The notes under the pieces: generated by a model
Database searches by the model: none
Told to the model about the DNA's origin: nothing
Seen by the model: the letters and a program-made list of their open reading frames with translations, nothing else
Source: Stictocephala bisonia
Taxonomy: Eukaryota > Arthropoda > Insecta > Hemiptera > Membracidae
Direction of reading: 5' to 3'
NCBI GenBank assembly: GCA_035578905.1
Contig: JAQJVL010000426.1
Location: 90,001-154,000, forward strand
Length of the DNA stretch: 64,000 bases
In this document: piece after piece, positions 1-12,278 of the stretch
Numbering within the stretch: position 1 is the stretch's first letter
Layout: every line of letters starts with the position of its first letter
Program-made: the position numbers and the translations under genes

Positions 1-2814
1 TTTAACATTTATTTTTCAAACTTACACCTTAAACATATTTATTCATAAACACATTGTAACATCAAGATAAAAAAACACTTATCTATTTTGTTAAAGTTTG
101 TTATATAAAATGTGTTATTTCAAAATTATTTTTAAAATCAATATTTAATCTTTGTTGACAAATTTTTAGAACAATGCTGTATATCAAGTTTTAAGATTGC
201 CTCAAACCAAATTGTACTTCAATAGGTAGAGATATATTTTTAGTACCAAATCTAATTTTCAGGTGACAATCTTCAAGTATTTTATAATTATTTTTCGTAC
301 ATTTTTAATCAGCAATCATTCATTTCATGTATTTTAGGAGTATATAATTTCAAGTTTATTTTGTAATCTATAGGCATAAAATGTGAAAACATCTTTTTAG
401 TTACTTTTTTAATATGATTTTTTATAAATCCAAAACTAACATTTAATACATGACAAGTTATTATTAAAGTAAAGATACTTATAGAATATTGTAGCTAATT
501 ATTGTTTTCCAAAATACACTGCCATTTTTACACTTTATTATTTTTTTAAAGCTAGAAATGTTAATTTAATGCAAAACAAACATTTTTGTCTTAATAAATC
601 AAAAGCCCATTTCCATACAGACTAATTATTAATGAAATCAGAAACGAGAAAACAATATTTAATAAGAGGCTTAATTTATGCCGAAGATGAAGGAGTTTCT
701 TTGTTTCCTATTAAAATATATTTAGTTACTTTTGTACTCTAATAATAACACTGAGAAATACTAAACAAATAAATTTCAATAATAAGATATACTTTTTTAC
801 ATCTTAGTGTTTCGTATCTGTGATTTACAAATAAATATGTTTGTAAATAGTTTGTAAATAAATAGTTTGTAAATTTATTTAACCGTAGTTGATTTTTGAG
901 GATATTTAAAATCTTGTTAAATAAAACATTTACTTTTTAGTAAATATTTTTGACGTTCAAAACTTAACCTATAGTTTGTAAATTTTTTCTTCTTATCATT
1001 TCCGGAGAGACCCCTGTCTAATGTAATGTGAAGACAGGTATATTTTGTTTCGCCCCTTTGTATTCCAGGCATCACCGGTTTAATCTCGCCCATGTGATGA
1101 TGTGTCATTTTTGGGGAACTTTGATTTAATCACTTGTACAGGTAACAATATATCTGGAATAGTAAAATAACTAAAAGTAACTTAAGTATTTTTGTTTTAA
1201 ATGAACTATAAGGCATGGAAACAATTTTACTATACGTATATATTCTTTTATTTTTTTTATTTTTTAATATTTTTAATTTAAATCTTTTTTTGTAACTTTT
1301 CTAAACTAGACGATTTCATTTATTTTAGAACAATTACAATAAACAACATTAGATTTTGTATTATTCTTGTCAAAGAAGACTAAGAAACATGTACCTTATT
1401 TTTATACTTCTCTCGAAAAAGCTATACATTAGAGAATTCATAATTTTTCATGATACTGACCTTCCAGTACTTGGTTTAATTTTGTTTCATCAAAGAACAC
1501 GCACAATTTGTTATAAATATGATATTAAATATTCTTCGTTGTTTATCGTATATCATTATTTAACAAAATATGTGAAACTTTTATATAAAATCGAAACTAA
1601 AAAATATTTAATCGACAAAGAATTAGTAACATAGTAAATCCAACATTTATTATTTTTTTGTAACAAAGAATCAAATACAGTAGTTTTTGTTTTATTGAAT
1701 GTAATTTATGTAATTTTAAATTATTATCAATGTAAATCTAAGGTTACAACCAGTTCTATGAACCAGCATTTATACGAATTGTACATAATATCACAAATAA
1801 AATTTTATCTCTGACCAAATACCATTCATGTCAAAGTTATCAGTGTGAAAAATGTTGTAACTTCCACTGGTATTTTTATCCCTAATCTGTGTACCAATAT
1901 AATTATGCAATAGCATACGTTTTTGTTATACTTTACATTACTTGATATTATATTATCAGCTGTGACTTTTCATACTAAACGTAAACAAATAGTGATATTT
2001 TAAGCTGAGTTTTTTTTGTGTTTTCAGCGATGAATTTGAAAACATTTTGAGCTAAAACTTTAACTGTAAAACAAGGTTTATGTTTACGAATAACGCATCG
2101 GATTATTACTTAATCTAATATTTGGAGACAAATTGAAGAGAACATATATGGCTTTACTAACAATGAACCACTTAACTTATTTGCAGAGAATCCCAAGGAT
2201 TCGGTCATTATTTATGCAAACATTTACCAACCACTATACACGCATTAATATACAGCGAAGAATCATTTCATTCAATATGTTCAACTGATTCACTAAAGGT
2301 ACAAAAATTCCTTACTTTCATTCCTGTAATCTAATGGAATCAAATTGAACCTGTAAAATAATCAAATAGTTTTACAGATTATGGTATCTCTCAACTAAGC
2401 GTGAGCTCTTCAAATAAATTATTGTAGTATACGTAAGAAACAAAGTAAAATCAAGCATTTAATCTGGAACCCAATTTTTTTAAAGATAAATATTTTTTTA
2501 AATCACAAAATTAGTACTGTACAAATAAAATAAAATTTCTGTTTTTATTCAAAATGTTACATATTTGGTATCTGAATTACTAAATAGTTATATATAAAGA
2601 TTTCTATTTATTTATTCAATCCAAAATAGATCGTTTTTTTCTGATAAATACGCTATTTTGTCCAAATTAATTACTTTTCATATACCAAAAAACATACACA
2701 AATGAAAACAAATGAATTTTTTTGTCATAAATTATCATTAGGTAATATGTATGGTAACCAACAAATAAATGCATGGAGATAAGAGTTACATAATGTTAGT
2801 ATTACTAAGTCTAT
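1..2814. other. AT-rich noncoding stretch
   Basis: I see no gene, RNA or recognisable repeat here. Stop codons are dense in all frames. The longest open frame (1356-1634, plus) has AT-driven composition (many Tyr, Ile, Leu, Lys) and no family resemblance. Confidence 0.6.
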
Positions 2815-3255
2815 CGGCACTGGTGACGCAGTGCTGTAATCCAGGTACTAAAGGACAAAGTGTTGTAGGTGATAGGCTCTATGCTCGGTCCTCTCAATAC
2901 TGACACGACGTCCACTCAATGGTTGCTATCGACGTGGATACTACTAGAGAAATCTCGGGTGTCCATGTCGGATGGTAGTCAAAGTTCAGATGTTGTGTAG
3001 AGAAGGAACTGAGTGACAAGCTTGTCAGTTAGCTGACAATCAAACCAACACTACGTGTTTGGGATTCCACGTAAAATTGTAGTCCCTTAGTTTTCCTGGC
3101 TATTAGGCTAATAAATAGCCCTTTCTGAGGAGCAGTTAACCTTAGTTAGTAACAATGACTACACTCGTTCATCTACACTCATCACACTCATTCGCCTCTC
3201 ATTTTCACCTAAATCTTGACTACCGGCATCTTATGAACGAATAATAATAAAGAAT
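2815..3255 (+). mobile_element. Long SINE-like repeat, full-length copy (copy A)
   Basis: About 435 bp, shared with copies at 10.35, 18.45, 39.73, 41.71 and 46.22 (reversed) kb. The head reads CGGCACTGGTGACGCAGTG, which resembles a tRNA A box; in other copies it is TGGCGCAGTG. A B-box-like TTCGGATTCC or TTCGAATTCC occurs about 230 bp further on in some copies. The body contains conserved blocks such as GTCCATG..GG.TGGTAGTCA and CCTGGCTATTGGGCTA. The 3' end is a short (GAATAA)-like tail. The head, the tail and the absence of coding capacity point to a pol III-type retroposon moved in trans by a LINE. Family name unknown. Confidence 0.7.
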
Positions 3256-5176
3256 AATCATTTCTGGACAATACAAGATTAAGTAAAAACCTTTATATAA
3301 TAAGATAATCTAAATTGAAAAAAATAAAATATATATATATACACACACACCTAAGTCTGAGTGATGTTTATTTCTCCGTTATGATTGTATGTATCATCAT
3401 CAATGCATACGATAAATAAATCTGGTAGCTGTTATTCTAATAAATGGATTGTTTTCTCAAAGAAATTTCATTTTATTTAATCACATATAAATATCTAAAT
3501 GGTTATTGGTATACTGTTAATCATAGATAATAGGAAAATTCGTGTGTTTATCAACTAGGTGTCATATGATAAATAAGCTGTTATTTCCATCCAAATAACA
3601 TTCAATAACCCGCCGAGAAGGGTGTGTTCAGTATTCAAGACATGTCAGACCCGATAAGTGATTCTTTGGTGAGGTTCCAATATCTTCAGCCATTTTGTAT
3701 GTACGACACTGTTACATTACATGGTTTGGATAATTTAAAGGAAAATAAAATTATATTACTGTATTTTGTTATATTGTAATAAAAATATGGTAATAAAACA
3801 ACACTTACGTCATACTAAATAGCACACCTAGTAACTTCTGTGATATTTTTATAAGAATTATGGTTTCAATTATTTTGAATACAAAAATTAGGATGTTAAA
3901 AATATTTATGTTCTTAACGGAGTTAATAGATTTCCTTGAAAGTATTTTGGAGATACGTGTTTTTCTAGTAAAGAAAACCTCTTATCTCCAAATGCTACGA
4001 ACATAACCTATTTAGTCTTAATTCAGTTCAAACCTCTTAACTCCAAAATTTGGAAACGAGCCATAAATGTGTCAAAAAGTTAAAGTTACAGTAAAAAATA
4101 TCCTTTGAGATGTTATTAAAAATAACATTTTAATACTTACTCCATCCAAACACATATAATGCCAGGTAAAATATATAGATATAAACACCAAATTCAAGTG
4201 ATAAAATTAAGCACCAAATATTTGGTTGTCTTTGCAATGCTTCAGCTGGGAGTTACCAGGTTCATCAATTCATATTTAGTAATGCTGGAGATAGAGCGTT
4301 TTCAATACTAAAAACAACAGCTTTCTAAAATTGTTGTGGCTTTATTTCAATTTATAGACAGGAAATATTTTTGTGCATCTGTTGGTATGAAAATGTGAAA
4401 ATGGGAAAAGTGGAGCTACAAGGTTTTGTAATTAGCATGACAACTAATAAAATATATTTTATTTTGCTTAAAAATAGTTATAGATCGTAACCCTATTAAT
4501 TTGAATGTGTGAATGTTATATTTTTCTTGGTCACAATGTAATATAAAACTTAAATTATACTAATGGCAAATTTTAAGACCATTCGTAAAATGAATACAAA
4601 GAGCTAAATAACATCAGTGTCACAAATATGTAAAAAAGTTATTGTTTCATGGTATATTTCACAAGAATCATTCCCCTTTACGTAAAATTCACCAAAGACT
4701 GCACAAGCAATTATTTTGATGTCACACGAATAACATATAAAAATACGCTATTTGAAGACAAAGCAATATGTAACTTGTAGATACATTTTGTTACATTAGA
4801 AAAAACCAGGTCAATTTGAACTTCATTTTGATTAAGTTTTTTTCAGTTTATTCTTTAATATATGGAATAAATGTATCGTCATCATTTAATTTTGCACATA
4901 TTTAAATTAGTTTCTGAATAAATTAAAAATATTAGAACGTATGCGTTAGAGTTGTGCAATATGAATTTTATAGGTTAAATTCTTACTTCTATATAAAGGA
5001 GTACTTATTGAAACTGTAATATATATTAGCTATAAATTAGTGTTATTTTATAAACACATTTTAAAAATGTCGTCATAAGAGTATCTTTTAACTATACACC
5101 CTCTGCTTAGATCACTACAATGTAGAAAGTAAAATAAAATACTGTTATTTGAAAGTTATTTATTAGCTTTGAATTG
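3256..5176. other. AT-rich noncoding stretch with a small (TA)(CA) microsatellite
   Basis: Nothing recognisable apart from a short TA run followed by a CA run at about 3328-3351, just after the SINE copy. Confidence 0.55.
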
Positions 5177-5652
5177 TTCATGATATGTAGATAATATTTG
5201 GAGATCTCCAATGCATTGAGTGTTTAAGGAACAAACATGACGTTTCGACAGGTATAACAAACTCCTGCCGTCTTCAGGTGTACTTACTAACTTAGCCTAC
5301 ATCTAAATTACTTTCTTTCTCCCTAAACCCATACAAAATCAGAAAAGACTTAATAATACATTCTAGATACTAAAGATTACTGTTAAAAGTTAAAAGTTCT
5401 TAAGAACCTAATACGTCTTCTTTTTTTAAGAACTTTTTACTTCCAACAGTAATCTTTAGTATCTAGCATGTAGTATTAGGTCTTTTCTGATTTAGTATGG
5501 GTTTAGGGAGAAAAAAGTAATTTTAGATGTAGGCTAAGTTAGTAAGTACACCTGAAGACAACAGGAGTTTGTTATAACTGTCGAAACGTTGTGTTTATTT
5601 CTTAAACATTCAAAGCACTGGAAATCTCCAAATATTATCTACATATCATGAA
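5177..5652. mobile_element. Palindromic foldback element (long hairpin)
   Basis: The two halves are near reverse complements. TTCATGATATGTAGATAATA at 5177 matches the reverse of the end at 5652, and the arms stay paired through GTTTCGACAG, TTCAGGTGTACTTACTAA, TAGCCTACATCTAAA and AATCTTTAGTATCTAG into a centre near 5410-5430. Arms are about 225 bp with scattered mismatches and very little spacer. No coding capacity. It is either a foldback/MITE-type transposon or an inverted duplication of another repeat. Confidence 0.75.
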
Positions 5653-7206
5653 ATAAAATAGTCCCACTAAACGTTACAAACTAAAAGGGATTGACTTTAT
5701 TATACAAATCCACATTTGATATATTAAGAGATATAAATAAATATATATTATTAGTAATCACTGCTTACTATTTTACTAAATGTCTAACTTAAGAAAGATA
5801 ATCGTATATGATAAATAAAGTGACCATACCTTGTTAAAATACAACTTAATTATATTTAGGCATAATACGTTTTATGTACAACAAATGTTCGATACATAAC
5901 TGTATTGGAAGTTATCTGGAGAAATTGGTCATTTGTATCAAAATAGTGTTATAGAACTGGAAAACTACTGTGTAATTGGTATGAATAAACAATGTGTCCA
6001 AATACCTGGAGTTTCTAACACACTGACCCTAAGGTACATTTAGAACATTAATTTAAATAATATTATATTATAATCTTTAAAACATATACAGTAATATAAT
6101 ACTTATTTGTTTTAGATTTAGTTTTCATTTTCCAACCGCAATACGTAGGTCGTCACATTTTATATGCACAAAATCAATTTTGCAGCTATGAAGTTTAGTT
6201 TGACCATTTTCAAGTAAGGAAATATTTTCGAAGTTTAGGAAAGTTTAAAAAAAAACATGACTTTTACCTTTAAATTATTAAGTTAAAAATAATGTTATTG
6301 TCACTGTTGGAAGAAACCTTTTTTACCTCATTTGTACTTTCAGTTCTTAAAATGTTTCAATTCTTTAAGTTCTACTGCATTTAGGCCGTAGTACGTAAGT
6401 ATTTATATTGTTAGAAGATTATAAGAAATATAAATTACAATCATTTAGTATAATTTGAAAGCTTTCGTCCATAATATACTATATTTTAAATTTCAATTTA
6501 GTGTACATAAATGAGAATCATACAAAAATTTAATAACTAAAACATACTTTATCAAAAATTCGTTAATGATTACATAAATTGAATAAGTAATTTTACTAGG
6601 ATAGTAACAAAATCATGAGTAATATTGAAATATATTTTCTATAAAAATACCAGTTTATTAACTGTGGAAACCTACAATTAAGGATTGTTCTTAATAGTAT
6701 ATGAAGTATGAATTACGTTATTGTTGCCGAATAAAAGATTAACATGGTCGTCATTTATTTACTTTTAAATTCAAATGTAAACAGATATTTGCATGGATAT
6801 TGTTTCGTTTAAAATTTAACAACCACAAATAAACGAGAGAGTTATTGTTTGTGCAGTAATTACTAGCGTAAATTGGTAATTATTGGTGCAAAATGTGTGA
6901 TTTATTCAGCATTAAATATTAATCTAGATATAATTGCTCGTATCCCTCTAGCAATATTTAATCTCTAACATTGATGTAACTATTGTTTAAATATATTTAT
7001 CGTTAAATTATGAGCATACATTACAGAAGTATTTTTTTCATTATCTAAATATTATATATTGTAGAACTTTCTTTTTACATTACAATCACTAAAAAACGTT
7101 TTTGCAAATTCATTGTAACTAAACTATTGTTGATTAAGAGTTATTTTACAACCACACTTTTTAGTAAAAGTAAATAACTAATTAAATATTTGATGAGACA
7201 CCTTAT
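5653..7206. other. AT-rich noncoding stretch
   Basis: No gene, RNA or repeat recognised. Confidence 0.55.
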
Positions 7207-7542
7207 CAGTACCACTGTACGTGTACGGGTGGGTCAGTACCACTGTACGTGTATGGGTGGGTCAGTACCACTGTACGTGTATGGGTGGGTCAGTACCACT
7301 GTACGTGTATGGGTGGGTCAGTACCACTGTACGTGTACGGGTGGGTCAGTACCACTGTACGTGTACGGGTGGGTCAGTACCACTGTACGTGTACGGGTGG
7401 GTCAGTACCACTGTACGTGTACGGGTGGGTCAGTACCACTGTACGTGTACGGGTGGGTCAGTACCACTGTACGTGTACGGGTGGGTCAGTACCACTGTAC
7501 GTGTACGGGTGGGTCAGTACCACTGTACGTGTACGGGTGGGT
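7207..7542. repeat. 28-bp minisatellite, 12 copies
   Basis: Twelve head-to-tail 28-bp units start at 7207 and every 28 bases after (CAGTACCACTGTACGTGTAY, then GGGTGGGT). Units 2-4 have T and the others C at the variable Y. Because 28 is not a multiple of three and the unit lacks stops, all three plus-strand frames stay open across the array. I read those frames as artefacts of the repeat, not genes. The unit is GC-rich in AT-rich surroundings. Related units occur near 14.5 and 33.4-33.6 kb. Confidence 0.95.
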
Positions 7543-9040
7543 GGCTGGGTTTTTGCGAATTTTTAGGTAAATATGAACTATATTATATGAGTGTAGAATT
7601 AGTACAAATACTTAATGTATTGTACGGAAGTAGTTAATAATCAATATGGTAGTCAACATCTATACCTTTTTTTGAAAAATAACATACAGTTTTGTATAGT
7701 CAGTATTTAAACACGATGTATTTTCTTTTTTATTGTTTTCGTCGGATCAACGAGTTTGGAATCCAAATTCAACCAAAATCCAAAATCTCTTATGGCGTAA
7801 AAAAGCTATAACATTCGCAGTATTAATAAGAGTCAAATCTCCGTTTCTGTAAAGGCCCATTTCAGTGTTTTTTATAGTGTTATCTAAATAGAATTTTAAC
7901 GATGGTAGGCTACTAGCAAACCTTTTATTGATCTGTTACATATTCTCACTAAACAGGTTCTTCATAAAATGTTTTTTTATTTATAGATACATTTTAATTA
8001 TCATTTTTAAAGGCGAGGAGTTGAATTGACTTTATAACACGTTTTTGCATTCTTTAATTTACAATCTAAATGTTTTCCCAATACATTTCTGATACACCTC
8101 TTTCTTCGCTATCAGAGTTTATAATCGTCTTTAAAATACTTAACAACATAAAACTGCCCATGTTTGGAAACACACAATAATTTAGCACATATATGTAAAC
8201 GTCTACGAAAATAAGTTTGTGAATTTTTATTGAATCCAATAGTAAGTTATTTTCCATTGTGTAACAGTATCGTCTTTCACAAACTCCAGCTGAGGTTTGA
8301 GGTAGAGTTCAACCGAGGGGAAGTCTTTGGATAAGGGCGTGCGTCTTTTCTCAACAATATAAAACTTTATTTCTATTTGCATTGGTTCAGATTGCTAAAA
8401 CATAGAAGCCACAATATATGATTAGGTAAACTATATTCCTCATTTGCTTTGTAAAGTATGTTGCAATTATGCTCGATGATAAAATAGTTCATTACCTAAC
8501 AGGTTATCTGTTTTATCAGTTTCATTTAGAAGGTAATAGGGTTGTTTTAGAATTAAGATGTAACAAATTAATATAACTCAATAGTTAAAAAAATGTCAAC
8601 TAAAATCGATTTGAAATCATAACTCAAGTTCAAACACTAATAACTATATATAATATGAGTATTGTACAAATATTAATAAACAATCCAAGTTATTAATGGT
8701 TGGTTTGACATAAAGACATCAAAATATATTAATACACGCTAAAAAGACGATTGAGTTGCATATCAGACAAACTAATATTATTTCTAAAAAAAAAAAAAAA
8801 AAAATAATTGAATTATACTTAGAATTAATTTGGTTATAACATAAGAACACTACGTATCAATTTTTGCACTTTATTTTATTTCAGTATTTTTTAAACTCCA
8901 TTCATTTAGATAAACACTTTTGTACTATACTGTTTATTAATGTCCACTCAAAATATTTAACAAGGATATCAAGGAAGTACAATATATGTTGAGTTTATAA
9001 TATCATCCAAAGTGATTATTCAACTAACTGAATATCAAAA
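7543..9040. other. AT-rich noncoding stretch with an A tract
   Basis: No gene seen. An uninterrupted run of about 18 A lies near 8787-8803. The 63-codon minus frame at 8066-8257 has no recognisable motif. Confidence 0.55.
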
Positions 9041-9590
9041 CCGACAGACTTTCATGGTGGAAACACACTGTCATAACCGACAGACTTTCATAGTGAAAAC
9101 ACACTGTCATAACCGACAGACTTTCATGGTGGAAACACACTGTCATAACCGACAGACTTTCATGGTGGAAACACACTGTCATAACCGACAGACTTTCATG
9201 GTGGAAACACACTGTCATAACCGACAGATTTTCATGGTGGAAACACACTGTCATAACCGACAGACTTTCATGGTGGAAACACACTGTCATAACCGACAGA
9301 CTTTCATGGTTGAAACACACTGTCATAACCGACCGACTTTCATGGTGGAAACAAACTGTCATAACCGACAGACTTTCATGGTGGAAACACACTGTCATAA
9401 CCGACAGACTTTCATGGTGGAAACACACTCTCATAACCGACAGACTTTCATGGTGGAAACACACTGTCATAACCGACAGACTTTCATGGTGGAAACAAAC
9501 TGTCATAACCGACAGACTTTCATGGTGGAAACACACTGTCATAACCGACAGACTTTCATGGTGGAAACACACTGTCATAACCATTACCGA
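9041..9590. repeat. 36-bp minisatellite, 15 copies
   Basis: Units begin at 9041 and every 36 bases up to 9580 (CCGACAGACTTTCATGGTGG, then AAACACACTGTCATAA), followed by a partial unit. Because 36 is divisible by three, both strands are open: plus reads as repeats of NRQTFMVETHCH and minus as VCFHHESLSVMT. The unit-to-unit substitutions change amino acids (M to I, E to K, H to N, C to S) and do not cluster at third positions, and no start context, signal peptide or flanking exon is visible. I therefore call it noncoding. Confidence 0.92.
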
Positions 9591-9775
9591 CTTATGTGAA
9601 ATGTATGAAACACATTACGCACTAGACATTTTTTAATTACATATTCAATAACTGTTTTAACTGTAAAATATTAGGGCTAAAATGATATATCCGAGCTAGA
9701 CTAATTCCAAAAATTCTGGTGTTTTAATGTTAATATTTTTAAGGACAAAAGTTGATTTAATAGTGAACACACATA

Positions 9776-10176
9776 CAGGGTGTCCCATAAATATAGTGCC
9801 AAACTACAGGAAATTGTTATATAGTTTAAAATAAAGAGAATATCAAGAATATTCTTCTCATCATAAAAATGTATTCTTAACATTTTTTTCTATTTTTTTG
9901 CCGTTTTCCCACATTTTTCGTTTAAAAATTAAAATGGCCTCAATTTGAAATGCTAAATTGGATAAACTTGATATTTTTCTTAGAATATGTATCTATTATT
10001 CTGATATGCCTAGCAATTTTCATTAGGATCGGTTGAGCCAAATTAGAGATAAAATTCTTTTGTGAAAAAAAATGAAATATATCTTGTAAACGAAGTGTTT
10101 ATGGGACAAAATTATTTTTATTTTGACCTAAATAACCACTTCCTGAAGTTTAGCACTTAATTTCTTGGACACCCTG
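9776..10176. mobile_element. MITE of Tc1/mariner type (401 bp)
   Basis: Bounded by TA on both sides. The left end CAGGGTGTCCCATAAATATA and the reverse complement of the right end CAGGGTGTCCAAGAAATTAA form an inverted repeat that continues for about 60 bp through AGTGCCAAACT/AGTGCTAAACT. There is no transposase, so it must be moved by a related autonomous element. A second member of the same terminal type lies at 26339-26747. Confidence 0.88.
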
Positions 10177-10347
10177 TATCCTTTTTTTTATATTTTTTTA
10201 TTGTTATAACTTGTATTGTATATAATATTTTTCAAATACTAAATCAATAATAAGTATATAATGATATTATTTACGATATTTTTTCAATAATATAGTAACA
10301 ATGCTCTCTATTTTACGTCTCTTAGATTAATTAAGAAAATAGGTTTT

Positions 10348-10622
10348 ATGGTTGCAATTGAAGTGGACAATACTAGAGAAGTCTGGGGTGTCTATGTTGG
10401 GTGGTAGTCAGAGTCCGGATGTTGTGTAGGGGAGAGGACTGAGTATCGAGCTTATCAATCAGCTGATAATCAAACCACAACTATGTGAATCAGATTCCAC
10501 GTAAATATGTAGGTCCCTTAGTTATCCTGGCTATTGGGCTATTAGTAAATTCCCTTGTTGAGAATAAGTTGATCTCAGTTAGTAACCAGACCACATGTGT
10601 CATCCACACATACTGATCGAAC
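10348..10622 (+). mobile_element. Long SINE-like repeat, 5'-truncated (copy B)
   Basis: Begins inside the repeat at ATGGTTGCAATTGAAGTGGA and continues through TCTGGGGTGTC, TGGTAGTCAGAGTCCGGATG and CCTGGCTATTGGGCTATTAG to the AGTTAGTAAC tail block. The missing head fits a 5'-truncated retroposon. Confidence 0.68.
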
Positions 10623-10942
10623 AATTAGCATGTGCGTGCAGTAGTGTTCCTATTAATCATATTAGTAACAAATATTATAATAATAAGCATCAACTGATAG
10701 AAATAATAGATATTTAAGTCTTCCTCAATAAAACTGTTAGGTAGGCCAATGTTTTCCTAAAAGAGTTCCATCTTCACTCCTCGTCTATGTTCAGCTATGA
10801 CTGCCCGTGCACTCAGATTAAATGTTCAGTCAGTCCTGTACTCAATTAATCATCTCATTTGACTTAAAATACGCACGAATTTTGCCAGCGTCTTATGTTT
10901 GAGAGTAATCTATTTGTTTTGAAAAATAATAATTTTCTATCA

Positions 10943-11530
10943 TCTATATATATAAAATCCAATGTATGATTGTTTGTCTCCCTATCCTTTATGCGCTACC
11001 AAACCGTCCAGCCGATCGCCATGAAACTGAAGGATGTTGTCCTGTATACTCCCGAGACGGTTTCTGTGAAGTTTGATGCAGATCCGTCCACAGGGTCCCG
11101 CCCCACGGGCTCCTGAAGATCCCATGTTATTCAAATGGAGAATCTGAATTGTTTACAAAAAACATATGACTGTGTGGTTTAATGTAGTTTCACATGCCAT
11201 AAGCAGATTGAAGTTCTCACACCAACAGTACTGTATATGTTTTGATTTATTGTAGTTCTACATTTCACCTTGAGAGTGTAGCACACACTACTTTTACTTG
11301 ATCAGGTAATCTGTATTTGGTGTTAACCTTTTTTCCTCGGTAATTAAAACATGTGGTGAAACGTGAAAATAAAAAATAAATAATTATTTGTTTTGCAGTT
11401 TACTTTTTATGACATGTCTCCTAAAAAATCTAATACTGGTAGAAGAAGCAAATATGCTCGAATTCTTTCAACTATTAGGTTCTAAATCAAACTCAATATT
11501 ATGACCGGCGAAGCGGGCGAGTACAGCTAG
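10943..11530 (+). mobile_element. Non-autonomous Helitron (588 bp)
   Basis: The 5' end is TCTATATATATAAAATCC and the 3' end is a GC-rich hairpin (GACCGGCGAAGCGGGCGAG) followed by TACAGCTAG. The element sits between host A (10942) and T (11531), the standard Helitron target, with no target-site duplication. The 5' region includes CCAGCCGATCGCCATGAAAC, a motif typical of arthropod Helitron leaders. Autonomous Helitrons encode a Rep/helicase protein that moves DNA by rolling-circle replication. Only a short stub of such an ORF remains here. Confidence 0.88.
11414..11485 (+). pseudogene. Stub of a Helitron Rep/helicase N-terminus
   Basis: A 23-codon frame inside the Helitron begins MSPKKSNTGRRSKYARIL and stops at TAA. 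A basic start of this kind (M, K/R-rich, SN.GRR) resembles the beginning of Helitron helicase-like proteins in arthropods; that match is from memory of the family. The catalytic Rep and helicase domains are absent, so it cannot act. It suggests this short element derives by internal deletion from an autonomous one. Confidence 0.55.
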
Positions 11531-12213
11531 TTTATAAAATAAAAATTGGTATGAATTCATCAAACAAATATTTATTCAATATTAAGGTTTGATATCGACA
11601 TTCATTAGATAAAGGATATTTGTACAATGTTTTCAAAAACTAAAGATAAAATAAATTTGTGAAGTCAAATTTTGTTGCTAAATGCTTTAATTACCTCCAA
11701 CTTATTGAGAAGTTTTAAAACGAAAATGTAAACTAAAGAGATTTGCATATTTATTACTTAGTTAAAAATCAAATCAACCGCAAATGGGATTGTTGCTGTT
11801 CTGATCCACGCTAAAGGTAATTATTGGATTAAAATATATAATTTATTCAACAATAATTACTTCTCTAGATAATTGTCCAGTTTATATTCCCATAGCAATG
11901 TTTTCTCTGACACAGTACAATTAATATTTAAATATTTGTAACTTTAAATTATTTTCCAAACAACATAAATAATGACATTTTTTTATTTATGTCATTTGAG
12001 AATAAATTACATAAATGGAACTAGGTTTTATGTCCGTGATATTAACGTAATAGTTAATAATTAAGTAATTAAATCATAGGATTAGTTTTCCATTTAAAAG
12101 TGAATTCACCAACTTATGTTTTACAAAATAAATGTCTGCAAAGTAAAAATACATTAAACATTTTTTTCCAACGTATGATTATGTAACTATGAAAAATTTT
12201 ATAGTAAAAGTTA

Positions 12214-12278
<65 letters not shown>

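Noticed and set aside
7190..7637. Three overlapping open frames (105-138 codons)
   Set aside because: They are the 28-bp minisatellite read in three frames; no independent gene evidence.
9012..9636. Long repeat proteins on both strands
   Set aside because: Both follow from a stop-free 36-bp unit; variation is not coding-like.
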